DNA of 11,642 nucleotides from CAZQEZ01 sp964592475. Lineage in GTDB: Bacteria > Bacteroidota > Bacteroidia > Cytophagales > Cyclobacteriaceae. The DNA is taken from the NCBI GenBank assembly GCA_964592475.1, contig CAZQEZ010000133.1, positions 1-11,642 of the forward strand, given 5' to 3'. The notes under the pieces were generated by a model. That model ran no database searches, was not told the DNA's origin, and worked only from the letters and a program-made list of their open reading frames with translations. Position numbers and translations under genes: made by a program. How positions within the stretch are numbered: the first letter of the stretch is position 1; every line of letters begins with the position of its first letter. This document shows positions 1 to 6,473 of this stretch, piece by piece.

Positions 1-6
1 TACACC

Positions 7-42
7 AAAAAATAAAAGCAAGTAATAAACTTGCTTTTATTT
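7..42 (-). terminator. Rho-independent terminator of the sensor gene
   Basis: A perfect 14-bp inverted repeat (10-23 pairs with 29-42) encloses a 5-base loop AATAA. Read on the minus strand, the hairpin runs straight into six T residues (7-12 in plus coordinates), as expected for an intrinsic terminator 58 bases behind the stop codon of the leftward sensor gene. On the plus strand the right arm is itself T-rich, so it may also stop transcripts entering from the left. Confidence 0.8.
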
Positions 43-99
43 AAACACTTGAGACAACTAGTTAATAATAAATTGTATTTATGTTTCTATTATTTAATA

Positions 100-2607
100 C
101 TATTTATTATTTCCATTGCTCATGTGGCCATTTCCATTCTCAAATTGAGATATTTTGTTTAAAAGCGTTTCGTTTTGTTCAATTTGCTTTTTGATAAAAC
201 TGGTCACTTCTTCTAAATCATCAGGTTTGGACATCATATCTGCCAAGGCTTTTGAGCCGCCTTTTTTGACATCATTTTTATCTATATTGAACTTTTTAAG
301 GTGTTCGGTGATATCTCTCGATAATACGGAAACGCCGATCGTTTCATTTTTATGATCTTTTATCGGGTTTAGGTATACTTCTCTATAGGTAACCTCTTCG
401 CCATTTGTTTGCTCTTCGAGGTAAGAAAATTGTTCACCAGCCAGCGCACGATCATATTTTACTTTCCATTCCGCTGCTTGCTGTTCAGAAAGCTGCTTCA
501 AAATATTGGCGCCTTCCGTTAGATCAATATTAGTATCCGCGTATTTTTTCTTGATTACGTCATTGGCCACGGTTACACAATAATTTTTATCAATAGCAAA
601 GATGGTGTCTTGTGTATTATTGATCAAAGCTCTGAGGTTGGCTTCTTTTTCTTGTATCAGCTTTTTATTGTCTTCTAATTGCTTAAGGGTAAGCTCTTCT
701 TTGCTCGTATCTTCTACGAACATCATAAAAACTTGCTCTTTGCCAATAGTAGACTGTTCAAATTTCACCCGAATGGGAAATACATCTCCGTCTTTCCGTT
801 TAGCGCGCATCATCACAGGCTTGCTGCCTATGGCGTAGTTACCATTAATGTATTGGCTTATCATGCTTTCATTCTTATTAAAATCGGGCATGTGCAAAAT
901 ATTATGCACATCGCGACCATTAATGTCTTTGGAAGAGACCCCAAATATTTTCTCAGCTGCCGGGTTGAACATATCAATAGAAGCATCCTTTTTAAATGTT
1001 ACAATTGCATCAAAAGCATTTTCATAAATCATACGAGTTTTGGCTTCATTGTAGGTTAGTTCGTTTTGATTTCTCCTCATTTCCTCTTGGGTTGCTGCAA
1101 GTTCTTCCATGTTTTGACGCAACTCTTCTTCTTGTGCCCTTAGCTGCTCGGCACTGTCTTGCGATTCCTCCAAAAGCAATCGAGTATTTTCATTATTTTT
1201 CACGATAGAAATAGCCGAAGCCAAATTCTCAGCTATTTTTTCGATAAATTCTTTTTCGTAAGGCTCCAATATGTTAAAAGAGGCAACTTCCAATACACCA
1301 AAAACCTGCTGATTAAATATTAAAGGAACCATAAATATATTCCTGGCAGTAGCTTCTCCCAGCCCACTGGTTATATTAATATAGTTTTCAGGCACATCTG
1401 TTAAAAATATCGAATCTTTTTCAATGAAACATTGACCTACTAAATCTTCGCCAGGCTTAATACGGGTATTGTGGTGCTTCTTGCGGTTGTAAGCATAACA
1501 AGAGGCCAGGTAAAGATAGTCACCTTCATTATCTGATTCATTTATGAATAAGGCTCCTTGATTTAGATTAATGTATTTGACCAGTTGAGAAATAGCTTTA
1601 TCAGCCATTTCCTTCAGATTGTCAGAGTTTTTTCTAAGCAAATCACCAAATTTAGCAAAACCTTCGTTCATCCAAATACGCTGTTTCTCTATCTCAGCCA
1701 CGGTTCGAAGCCTATCTGTCATTTCTACCAGCGATCCGCCTATTTCGCCCTGTCTGTTAAATACATCGATATCATTTTCAAATTTTCCCTCGCCCACTTC
1801 TAAGGCAAAATGACGAATTTTTCGGAAATTATCTGCTATAAGATTAACTTTATCTATTAACGGCATTAGCTCAGTTACAGGTGTAGTTCTTCTTTTTGGC
1901 AAATTACCTTCACTTAATGTAGATAATGATTTTTCTAACTCCATCAAGCCTTTTTTCATGCGAGAAAAACCACCAGTATAAAAGAATACAGATAGCAGTA
2001 TACCCATAATTAGAAAACAAATATAAACAGTTTTATTTTCTTGTAATTGACTACTTATGGCCACTATTTTATCTTCCTCAGCACTTATTATTTTAGACTG
2101 CCAGTATTTAATATCTTCCCCTGCCCTTTTATAAGTATTTTTTAAATCCTCTTGATATAAACTTAGGGTTGCAACAGATGGGTTTTTGGTGTTGAAACTA
2201 TCAGCCTGAAACGATGAATAGCTTTCTAAGGCATCTTCCTGCAAAGACCAAAACTCTTGTAAATGCTGGCGCAAGCTGGTAAACACCACTTCATTGTCAT
2301 TTTGGGGATTTAGCTCGACTAATGCCGTCATTAACTCTTCTTCCCATAGCTTTTGCCAGCTTTGATAATATTGAGATTCTTGTAAAAAAAGTGCTTGTTG
2401 AAATGCCAGATCGGCCTTCTGTAAGTCAATACTAATATTTTGTAGTTTTTTAAGCTTTTGCTCCTTATCAAACTTTACCTGGTTAGCTTCCATTATTAGT
2501 AATGAATTTTGGTAAATAGAAAAAACTGATTGTGCAATTAAAGCCAATACCACTAATATCACTATAACACTTGGCTTAAATTTAATAGAACGATTATCAA
2601 CTAGCAT
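100..2607 (-). CDS. Membrane-bound HAMP-GAF-PAS-PAS sensor protein without recognisable output domain
   Basis: Large signal-sensing protein of the inner membrane. Residues are numbered from the longest in-frame ATG at 2682. I prefer the second ATG at 2607 (residue 26, giving 835 aa), because the first 25 residues are encoded by homopolymer A/T runs and the second Met is followed by a short basic stretch and the first membrane helix. Order: membrane segment about 37-57; a largely helical extracytoplasmic region 58-218; second membrane segment 219-238; HAMP-like linker 240-330; GAF domain about 350-495; a glutamate-rich signalling coiled coil 500-550; PAS 548-660 (NAFDAIVTF, FNPAAEKIFG, VEDTS); PAS 680-795 (NNTQDTIFAID, SRDIT); polar tail to 860. 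No H-box, HATPase, GGDEF or MCP signalling domain is visible, so it probably signals through a partner protein. A terminator follows. The partner is unknown; the orphan LytTR regulator at 5781 is not adjacent. Confidence 0.85.
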   Translation of the reverse strand: MLVDNRSIKFKPSVIVILVVLALIAQSVFSIYQNSLLIMEANQVKFDKEQKLKKLQNISIDLQKADLAFQQALFLQESQYYQSWQKLWEEELMTALVELNPQNDNEVVFTSLRQHLQEFWSLQEDALESYSSFQADSFNTKNPSVATLSLYQEDLKNTYKRAGEDIKYWQSKIISAEEDKIVAISSQLQENKTVYICFLIMGILLSVFFYTGGFSRMKKGLMELEKSLSTLSEGNLPKRRTTPVTELMPLIDKVNLIADNFRKIRHFALEVGEGKFENDIDVFNRQGEIGGSLVEMTDRLRTVAEIEKQRIWMNEGFAKFGDLLRKNSDNLKEMADKAISQLVKYINLNQGALFINESDNEGDYLYLASCYAYNRKKHHNTRIKPGEDLVGQCFIEKDSIFLTDVPENYINITSGLGEATARNIFMVPLIFNQQVFGVLEVASFNILEPYEKEFIEKIAENLASAISIVKNNENTRLLLEESQDSAEQLRAQEEELRQNMEELAATQEEMRRNQNELTYNEAKTRMIYENAFDAIVTFKKDASIDMFNPAAEKIFGVSSKDINGRDVHNILHMPDFNKNESMISQYINGNYAIGSKPVMMRAKRKDGDVFPIRVKFEQSTIGKEQVFMMFVEDTSKEELTLKQLEDNKKLIQEKEANLRALINNTQDTIFAIDKNYCVTVANDVIKKKYADTNIDLTEGANILKQLSEQQAAEWKVKYDRALAGEQFSYLEEQTNGEEVTYREVYLNPIKDHKNETIGVSVLSRDITEHLKKFNIDKNDVKKGGSKALADMMSKPDDLEEVTSFIKKQIEQNETLLNKISQFENGNGHMSNGNNK

Positions 2608-2752
2608 AACAACAATTATTTTATAAATGAACTTTAAATTTACCAGCTTTTTTTTTGGAAAAAAAATACTGAAAAAAAACATTGCGTAAGTTTATATTAT
2701 ACACAAAAAACAATCTTTTGCTTAAGTTAGATAGAATCGCTGGGGAAACAAA

Positions 2753-2892
2753 AAATTCGTAAATGATTAAACATCAATTAATATGAATTTTATTTCATCC
2801 TATTTATTATGTGCTTTTGATATAAGATTATAGGAGTATTAAATAATTTTAAAATATAAGAAATTCTACTTTTTTATGATATTTACGAATTT
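2753..2892. repeat. 12-bp perfect inverted repeat, arms 116 bp apart
   Basis: AAATTCGTAAAT at 2753-2764 is the exact reverse complement of ATTTACGAATTT at 2881-2892. The 140-bp unit between the arm ends is AT-rich and has no open frame, which would suit the remnant of a small non-autonomous element. An arm of this length can also arise by chance in DNA this AT-rich, and no target-site duplication is evident. Confidence 0.3.
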
Positions 2893-2955
2893 CATTACAT
2901 ATAATTAGTGCTTAGAAAAAGCAGCTTTAAATATATACTGAGTGTATTTCAGGTG

Positions 2956-3005
2956 ATTACACATAAATAAATGTTTTATAAGCACCTATTTATTACATGT
3001 GTAAT
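2956..3005. repeat. Long interrupted hairpin / dyad in the spacer
   Basis: ATTACACAT (2956-2964) pairs perfectly with ATGTGTAAT (2997-3005). Inside it, AATAAAT (2966-2972) pairs with ATTTATT (2988-2994), leaving a 1x2 internal loop and a 15-base terminal loop: 16 base pairs in all. No T-run follows on either strand, so it does not look like a terminator. AGGTG just outside the left arm (2951-2955) is complementary to CACCT in the loop (2983-2987), so an alternative pairing is possible. Its role is unknown; it could be a protein-binding dyad, an RNA structure or a REP-like element related to the nearby RAYT gene. Confidence 0.4.
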
Positions 3006-3442
3006 ATTAGTTGTGTATCTAGACAATTATTTAATTTCTTATAAAGACTATTTCAATTATTGATGTAAGGAAAAATCAATATTACCGCCATAAAGGTAAT
3101 TTTTGTAATATAAAACATCAATAAGACACTTCTCCGATACGAGATTCAAATATTAATGAATTAAAAAATCCACGCAAAACACCTTTGATAGGAACATAAA
3201 ATATAAGTAATTGCAGATGAGCATTTTAAAAATGATAATAACCAAATTAAAACTATCACTTTCAGATATATAAACTATAAATAACCCATTGAGAATATTT
3301 TTCATATTTTTTTACCTGTTTTTTAGCCATAATATCTGATAGTCATCATAAATGGCATTAGAATTTTATTAGAAATCTGATAAGTTACTTAATATCAGTC
3401 TCAACTATTTAGACCACTATTTGACTATATGATTTGCCCAAC

Positions 3443-3473
3443 TTGTAATTATATTTAATTTTTTGTAACTTCG
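3443..3473 (+). promoter_or_regulatory. Bacteroidota-type promoter of the RAYT gene
   Basis: TTG at 3443-3445, a 20-base spacer, then TAACTTCG at 3466-3473. This matches the Bacteroidota housekeeping-sigma pattern TTG-N17-23-TAnnTTTG with one mismatch in the -7 box. The start codon follows 34 bases after the box, giving a leader of roughly 30 nucleotides. Confidence 0.45.
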
Positions 3474-3507
3474 AAGCACAATAGTAGATATTTAATTTTT
3501 TAAACTT

Positions 3508-4119
3508 ATGAAGTTTTTTAAACTAAACAAGGTGCCTTTAAACGATAGGTCAAAGGCAGATTTTTTTGCTACCTTCAGCCTCAAAAATTTAAACGACGAA
3601 TCTTATTTGCAAAAATTAGCTGAAGAATTTAAAAATAAAGCTGCCCATTGTAAAAGTCAATATCAGCTAAACAGAATTCAAAAAGCATATTTTCTAAAAT
3701 ATGATCAATCATTAAATCAAAGTACCAACGAAGCCCAGCTTAACCAAAAAGGGGTGGCCGAAACTGTTAATTCCACTTTGCAAGAATTTGAAGGAAGTTT
3801 ATACCATATACTGGCTTACACAATCATGCCCAACCACATCCACTTCCTATTTAAGCTTAAAAAACCGGAAACAGATGATTTAAATAAACAAGTAGAGGGA
3901 ATATTGCAGCTATTAAAAGAGCAAATAAATCATAATATTGGGCAATACCTTAATCTCGGTAATAATATATGGGTTACGTTTAATTGTGAACATCATTTAA
4001 TGCTGGAAAAAGAGGTCATCAACTTAACATCGTATCTGGTGGAAGACCCGGTAAAAGCAGGGCTAGTAGATTATTGGAAAGATTATCCGCATACCTATAT
4101 AAATCCTGAACTTATGTAA
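3508..4119 (+). CDS. REP-associated tyrosine transposase (RAYT) / Y1_Tnp HUH family protein
   Basis: A 203-aa single-domain protein of the Y1/IS200-like HUH nuclease superfamily, RAYT branch. It would nick and rejoin single-stranded hairpin DNA through a covalent 5'-phosphotyrosine link. The sequence shows the HUH pair in IMPNHIHFLF (His110, His112) and the C-terminal RAYT signature SYLVEDPVKAGLVDYWKDYP, where Tyr176 is the expected nucleophile. The usual Asn of Y-x3-N-P-V-K is Asp180 here. The N-terminal FFATFSLKNL and the helical region 30-95 fit the longer Bacteroidota RAYT type. No IS ends, partner tnpB or flanking target duplication is seen, so it is a stand-alone gene, possibly domesticated. 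It lies 24 bases before pyrF in the same direction, but pyrF appears to have its own promoter. The family call is firm; activity and substrate are unknown. Confidence 0.85.
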   Translation: MKFFKLNKVPLNDRSKADFFATFSLKNLNDESYLQKLAEEFKNKAAHCKSQYQLNRIQKAYFLKYDQSLNQSTNEAQLNQKGVAETVNSTLQEFEGSLYHILAYTIMPNHIHFLFKLKKPETDDLNKQVEGILQLLKEQINHNIGQYLNLGNNIWVTFNCEHHLMLEKEVINLTSYLVEDPVKAGLVDYWKDYPHTYINPELM

Positions 4120-4131
4120 ATTAATTTTTGC

Positions 4132-4139
4132 TAATTTTG
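4132..4139 (+). promoter_or_regulatory. -7 promoter box of pyrF, near-leaderless
   Basis: TAATTTTG matches TAnnTTTG exactly and ends four bases before the pyrF ATG at 4144, just behind the RAYT stop codon. If the box is centred about 7 bases before the start of transcription, the mRNA begins at or within a base or two of the ATG. The -33 TTG is weak (CTG at 4106-4108, spacer 23). Confidence 0.45.
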
Positions 4140-4143
4140 GGCA

Positions 4144-4974
4144 ATGAACAAGTCAGCAATTTTTAAGCAGATCGAGCAGAAAAAATCCTACCTATGTGTG
4201 GGACTTGACACTGATATAAATATAATACCCGATCATCTGAAAAAACTGGATGATCCTGTTTTTGAATTCAACAAAGCTATAATTGATGCCACCCTTCCTT
4301 ATTCTATAGCTTACAAACCCAACATTGCATTTTACGAAAGTATGGGAAGTGCTGGTTGGCAAAGCTTAGAAAAAACTTTGGCTTATTTACCGGCAGAAGT
4401 TTTTACAATAGCCGATGCAAAAAGAGGTGATATTGGCAATACCAGCAAAATGTATGCTCGTGCATTTTTTGATCAAGAGCAATCCGGCCTTTCATTCGAT
4501 TCCATCACTGTGGCCCCTTACATGGGAGAAGATTCGGTAAAACCTTTCCTACAATTTAAAAATAAATGGGTAATCCTACTTGCACTTACCTCCAACCAGG
4601 GAAGTATTAATTTTCAACATTTGAAGTCTGACGGGATACCTCTTTACCAGAATGTACTACAAATCAGCCAGCAATGGGGCGGCCCGGAACAAATGATGTA
4701 TGTGGTAGGCGCTACCCAGGCAGAAAAACTTGCTGAAATCAGAAAAATTGCACCGGATCATTTCCTGCTGGTGCCCGGAGTGGGCGCCCAGGGAGGCGAC
4801 CTGGAAGCTGTTTCAAAATATGGTTTTAATAGTCAATGCGGCTTGCTAGTCAACTCTTCCCGTGGAATTATTTATGCTTCCGGAGGGAAAGACTTTGCAG
4901 CAGCAGCTGGCAAGGCAGCCCATGCGGTACAACAGCAGATGTCTGAATATTTGAGCAAGTATGGGGTTTTATAA
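4144..4974 (+). CDS. pyrF: Orotidine-5'-phosphate decarboxylase, type 2
   Basis: Catalyses the last step of de novo UMP synthesis, decarboxylating orotidine 5'-monophosphate in the cytoplasm. It is a 276-aa TIM-barrel protein of the length usual for the type 2 (longer) PyrF subfamily. Visible motifs: CVGLDTD at 18-24; substrate-binding AYKPNIAFYE at 56-65; the catalytic block DAKRGDIGNT at 91-100 with Lys93 and the flanking aspartates; TVAPYMGEDS at 122-131; VPGVGAQGGDL at 210-220 and NSSRGIIYAS at 237-246, which form the phosphate-binding end. The start is fixed by the exact -7 box four bases upstream and the conserved N-terminus. It converges on the maf region; no clear terminator hairpin is seen behind it. 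Confidence 0.97.
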   Translation: MNKSAIFKQIEQKKSYLCVGLDTDINIIPDHLKKLDDPVFEFNKAIIDATLPYSIAYKPNIAFYESMGSAGWQSLEKTLAYLPAEVFTIADAKRGDIGNTSKMYARAFFDQEQSGLSFDSITVAPYMGEDSVKPFLQFKNKWVILLALTSNQGSINFQHLKSDGIPLYQNVLQISQQWGGPEQMMYVVGATQAEKLAEIRKIAPDHFLLVPGVGAQGGDLEAVSKYGFNSQCGLLVNSSRGIIYASGGKDFAAAAGKAAHAVQQQMSEYLSKYGVL

Positions 4975-4980
4975 TTCAGT

Positions 4981-5073
4981 TTACTCCAAAATCAACCTCA
5001 AAGTTTCCCTGCCACCACCCATTTCCCAAACCTGCAAAACATACACTCCGCGAGTGCCAAATGAAAAAAAGGT
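4981..5073 (-). pseudogene. Orphan C-terminal tail resembling a T9SS sorting signal
   Basis: On the minus strand, directly after and in the same frame as the maf stop codon (5074-5076), 30 sense codons run to a TAA at 4981-4983. The peptide contains GTRGVYVLQV and ends RETLRLILE. This has the shape of the last strands of a type IX secretion C-terminal domain: a G-x-Y-x-L-x-V strand, a glycine-rich turn, then a strand with a basic residue and aliphatic ending. No upstream part of such a protein is present. It is most simply the leftover of a deleted secreted-protein gene. Readthrough of the maf stop giving an extended Maf is the less likely alternative. The resemblance is judged by eye. Confidence 0.45.
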
Positions 5074-5658
5074 TTAAACGATTTGAGGAGAAATCTCGAA
5101 TTCTTCTAAAATATCAAACAATTGGCTCACCGGTAAGCCCACCACGTTATGATAAGAGCCTTCTATTTTTTGAATACCCACTAAGCCTATCCACTCTTGA
5201 ATACCATAAGCACCTGCTTTGTCCAAAGGCTGGTAAGAGTTAACATAATGATTGATATTTGCTAAGCTCAAATTTTTAAAATACACTTTAGTTTCTACGG
5301 AAAATACTTTCACGTTTTTATGATCAAAAACACATACTCCCGTGATCACCTGATGACAATTACCAGATAGTTTATGTAAAAATTGGCGTGCTTCCTCCAG
5401 ATCAGCTGCTTTTTCAAGCAGTTCGTTGCCTAATATTACGGTGGTGTCGGCGGTAATTGCAACTTCATATGGGGTCAATTGTGGTTTAAGAAAAGCAGCT
5501 TTCTTTTGAGCCAGAAAGGCTGCAACTTCTATAAGCGGGACATCAGTAGGAAAATCCTCCTCTACTTGTAAGCTTTGGGTAGAAAATTGATAACCAGCCT
5601 GTTGTAAAAGCTCTTTTCTGCGAGGGGATTGAGAAGCCAATATTAGTTTTTTTTGCAT
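5074..5658 (-). CDS. maf: Maf-family nucleoside triphosphate pyrophosphatase (dTTP/UTP type)
   Basis: House-cleaning enzyme that hydrolyses non-canonical or excess nucleoside triphosphates (dTTP, UTP and modified forms in the YhdE type) to monophosphate and pyrophosphate. It is a 194-aa cytoplasmic protein of normal length. Visible motifs, numbered from the ATG at 5658: SQSPRR at 9-14 near the phosphate-binding N-terminus; TADTTV with the catalytic-type Asp71; GNCHQVITGVCVF around 99-111; LDKAGAYGIQ with Asp146 and Lys147; and YHNVVGLPV at 169-177. An in-frame TTG two codons upstream lies inside the -7 box, so the ATG is the better start. The gene is divergent from the LytTR gene at 5781 and convergent with pyrF. 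An in-frame relic tail follows its stop. Confidence 0.95.
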   Translation of the reverse strand: MQKKLILASQSPRRKELLQQAGYQFSTQSLQVEEDFPTDVPLIEVAAFLAQKKAAFLKPQLTPYEVAITADTTVILGNELLEKAADLEEARQFLHKLSGNCHQVITGVCVFDHKNVKVFSVETKVYFKNLSLANINHYVNSYQPLDKAGAYGIQEWIGLVGIQKIEGSYHNVVGLPVSQLFDILEEFEISPQIV

Positions 5659-5661
5659 AGG

Positions 5662-5669
5662 CAAAATTA
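5662..5669 (-). promoter_or_regulatory. -7 promoter box of maf, leaderless arrangement
   Basis: On the minus strand TAATTTTG, an exact TAnnTTTG match, is separated from the maf ATG by only three bases (CCT). With usual spacing, transcription would begin at the A of the ATG. No TTG is seen at the expected -33 distance, so the site rests on the -7 box alone. Confidence 0.4.
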
Positions 5670-5682
5670 ACTAATTTGAGCA

Positions 5683-5710
5683 AAAGCTTACATATTCGAT
5701 ATAAAGCTTA
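5683..5710. repeat. Paired AAAGCTTA repeats in the maf/LytTR divergent spacer
   Basis: AAAGCTTA occurs at 5683-5690 and again at 5703-5710, exactly 20 bases apart (about two helical turns), in the 122-base divergent spacer. Each copy contains the palindrome AAGCTT. The arrangement would suit a dimeric regulator binding one DNA face, but no regulator can be assigned. Confidence 0.3.
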
Positions 5711-5780
5711 AAAGCAGAAAAAAAAGATTATCAGAAATTCCTAATATTGAACTTGATTTACAAAATTAATTAAACCGGTT

Positions 5781-6473
5781 ATGAATTTAAATTGCATGGT
5801 AGTAGACGATGATGATATGTCCAGAACTATTATCAAACGATACATTGAAAAAACCAATTTCCTGTCATTAAATTATGAATGCACAAGTGCCATCGATGCC
5901 AGTAACCTGCTAAAAGAAGGTAATACCGATGTAATCTTCCTGGATATACAAATGCCTGAAATGACCGGTATGGACTTGATCAAAACACTGGAAGAGGATT
6001 ATCAAATTGTAATGATCACTTCTGCTCAGGAATATGCTGTGGAAGCTTTTGAAAAACAAGTGACTGACTACCTGGTAAAACCAATTGAATACAGTCGTTT
6101 TTTAATGTCGGCAAGCAAGGTAAAGAAAAACGTTGAAAACTTGCAACGGCAAAATGAAAAGCACCATGATATTTATGTCCGCTCTGATTCCAAGCTGGTT
6201 AGAATTGATATTGAGAATATTATTTATGTAGAAGCACTTGCTGATTATGTAATATTTCACACGAAAGATAAAAAGCACATTGTACATTATACCATGAAAG
6301 GCATTGAAAACCGGCTACCCACCAGCATGTTTTCCAGAGTTCACCGTTCTTATATCATCAATTTATTTCATGTTGGCTGTATTGAAGACAATTCTATTTT
6401 GATAGGAGAAAAACTAATCCCCATAGGTGCCTCTTACAAAGAAATGTTTATCAATCGCCTCAATTTTTTATAA
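5781..6473 (+). CDS. Orphan LytTR-family response regulator
   Basis: A 230-aa cytoplasmic DNA-binding response regulator. The receiver domain spans about 4-120 with the acidic pocket VVDDDD (Asp9-Asp12), phosphoacceptor Asp55 in VIFLDIQMPEMTG, Thr80 and Lys100 (DYLVKPI). The LytTR DNA-binding domain spans about 130-230 (IYVRSDSKLVRI, IIYVEALADYVIFHT, FSRVHRSYIIN). LytTR regulators usually sit next to a LytS-type kinase; none is adjacent here, since its neighbours are maf (divergent) and an SLC13 transporter (convergent), so its kinase must be elsewhere. It is a paralogue of the regulator at 9474, which does have a kinase partner. Met1 is chosen because the receiver beta-1 strand begins right after it. 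Its stop overlaps the transporter's stop in TTATAA. Confidence 0.93.
   Translation: MNLNCMVVDDDDMSRTIIKRYIEKTNFLSLNYECTSAIDASNLLKEGNTDVIFLDIQMPEMTGMDLIKTLEEDYQIVMITSAQEYAVEAFEKQVTDYLVKPIEYSRFLMSASKVKKNVENLQRQNEKHHDIYVRSDSKLVRIDIENIIYVEALADYVIFHTKDKKHIVHYTMKGIENRLPTSMFSRVHRSYIINLFHVGCIEDNSILIGEKLIPIGASYKEMFINRLNFL

Larger units (their letters stand above)
2608..3507. other. Very AT-rich gene-free spacer with inverted repeats
   Basis: About 0.8-0.9 kb between the divergent sensor and RAYT genes. I see no convincing coding frame, tRNA or other known RNA here. It contains a 12-bp perfect inverted repeat (2753-2764 and 2881-2892), a 16-pair interrupted hairpin (2956-3005), a small hairpin followed by Ts (3081-3104) and an imperfect dyad (3377-3398), listed separately where useful. 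If the sensor gene starts at 2682, the first 75 bases are coding. Confidence 0.6.

Noticed and set aside
679..1059. 126-codon plus-strand frame opposite the sensor gene
   Set aside because: It lies wholly antisense to the conserved PAS/coiled-coil coding region and has no recognisable features.
3081..3104. ATTACC/GGTAAT hairpin followed by Ts in the spacer, considered as a terminator
   Set aside because: The stem is only 6 bp and there is no gene or transcript upstream that it could end.
2683..3507. CRISPR array or tRNA in the long spacer
   Set aside because: No regularly spaced direct repeats and no cloverleaf-forming sequence with a T-loop consensus were found.
3508..4119. Complete IS200/IS605 insertion sequence
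   Set aside because: The protein is of RAYT type, there is no tnpB, and no element ends can be defined; pyrF begins only 24 bases downstream.
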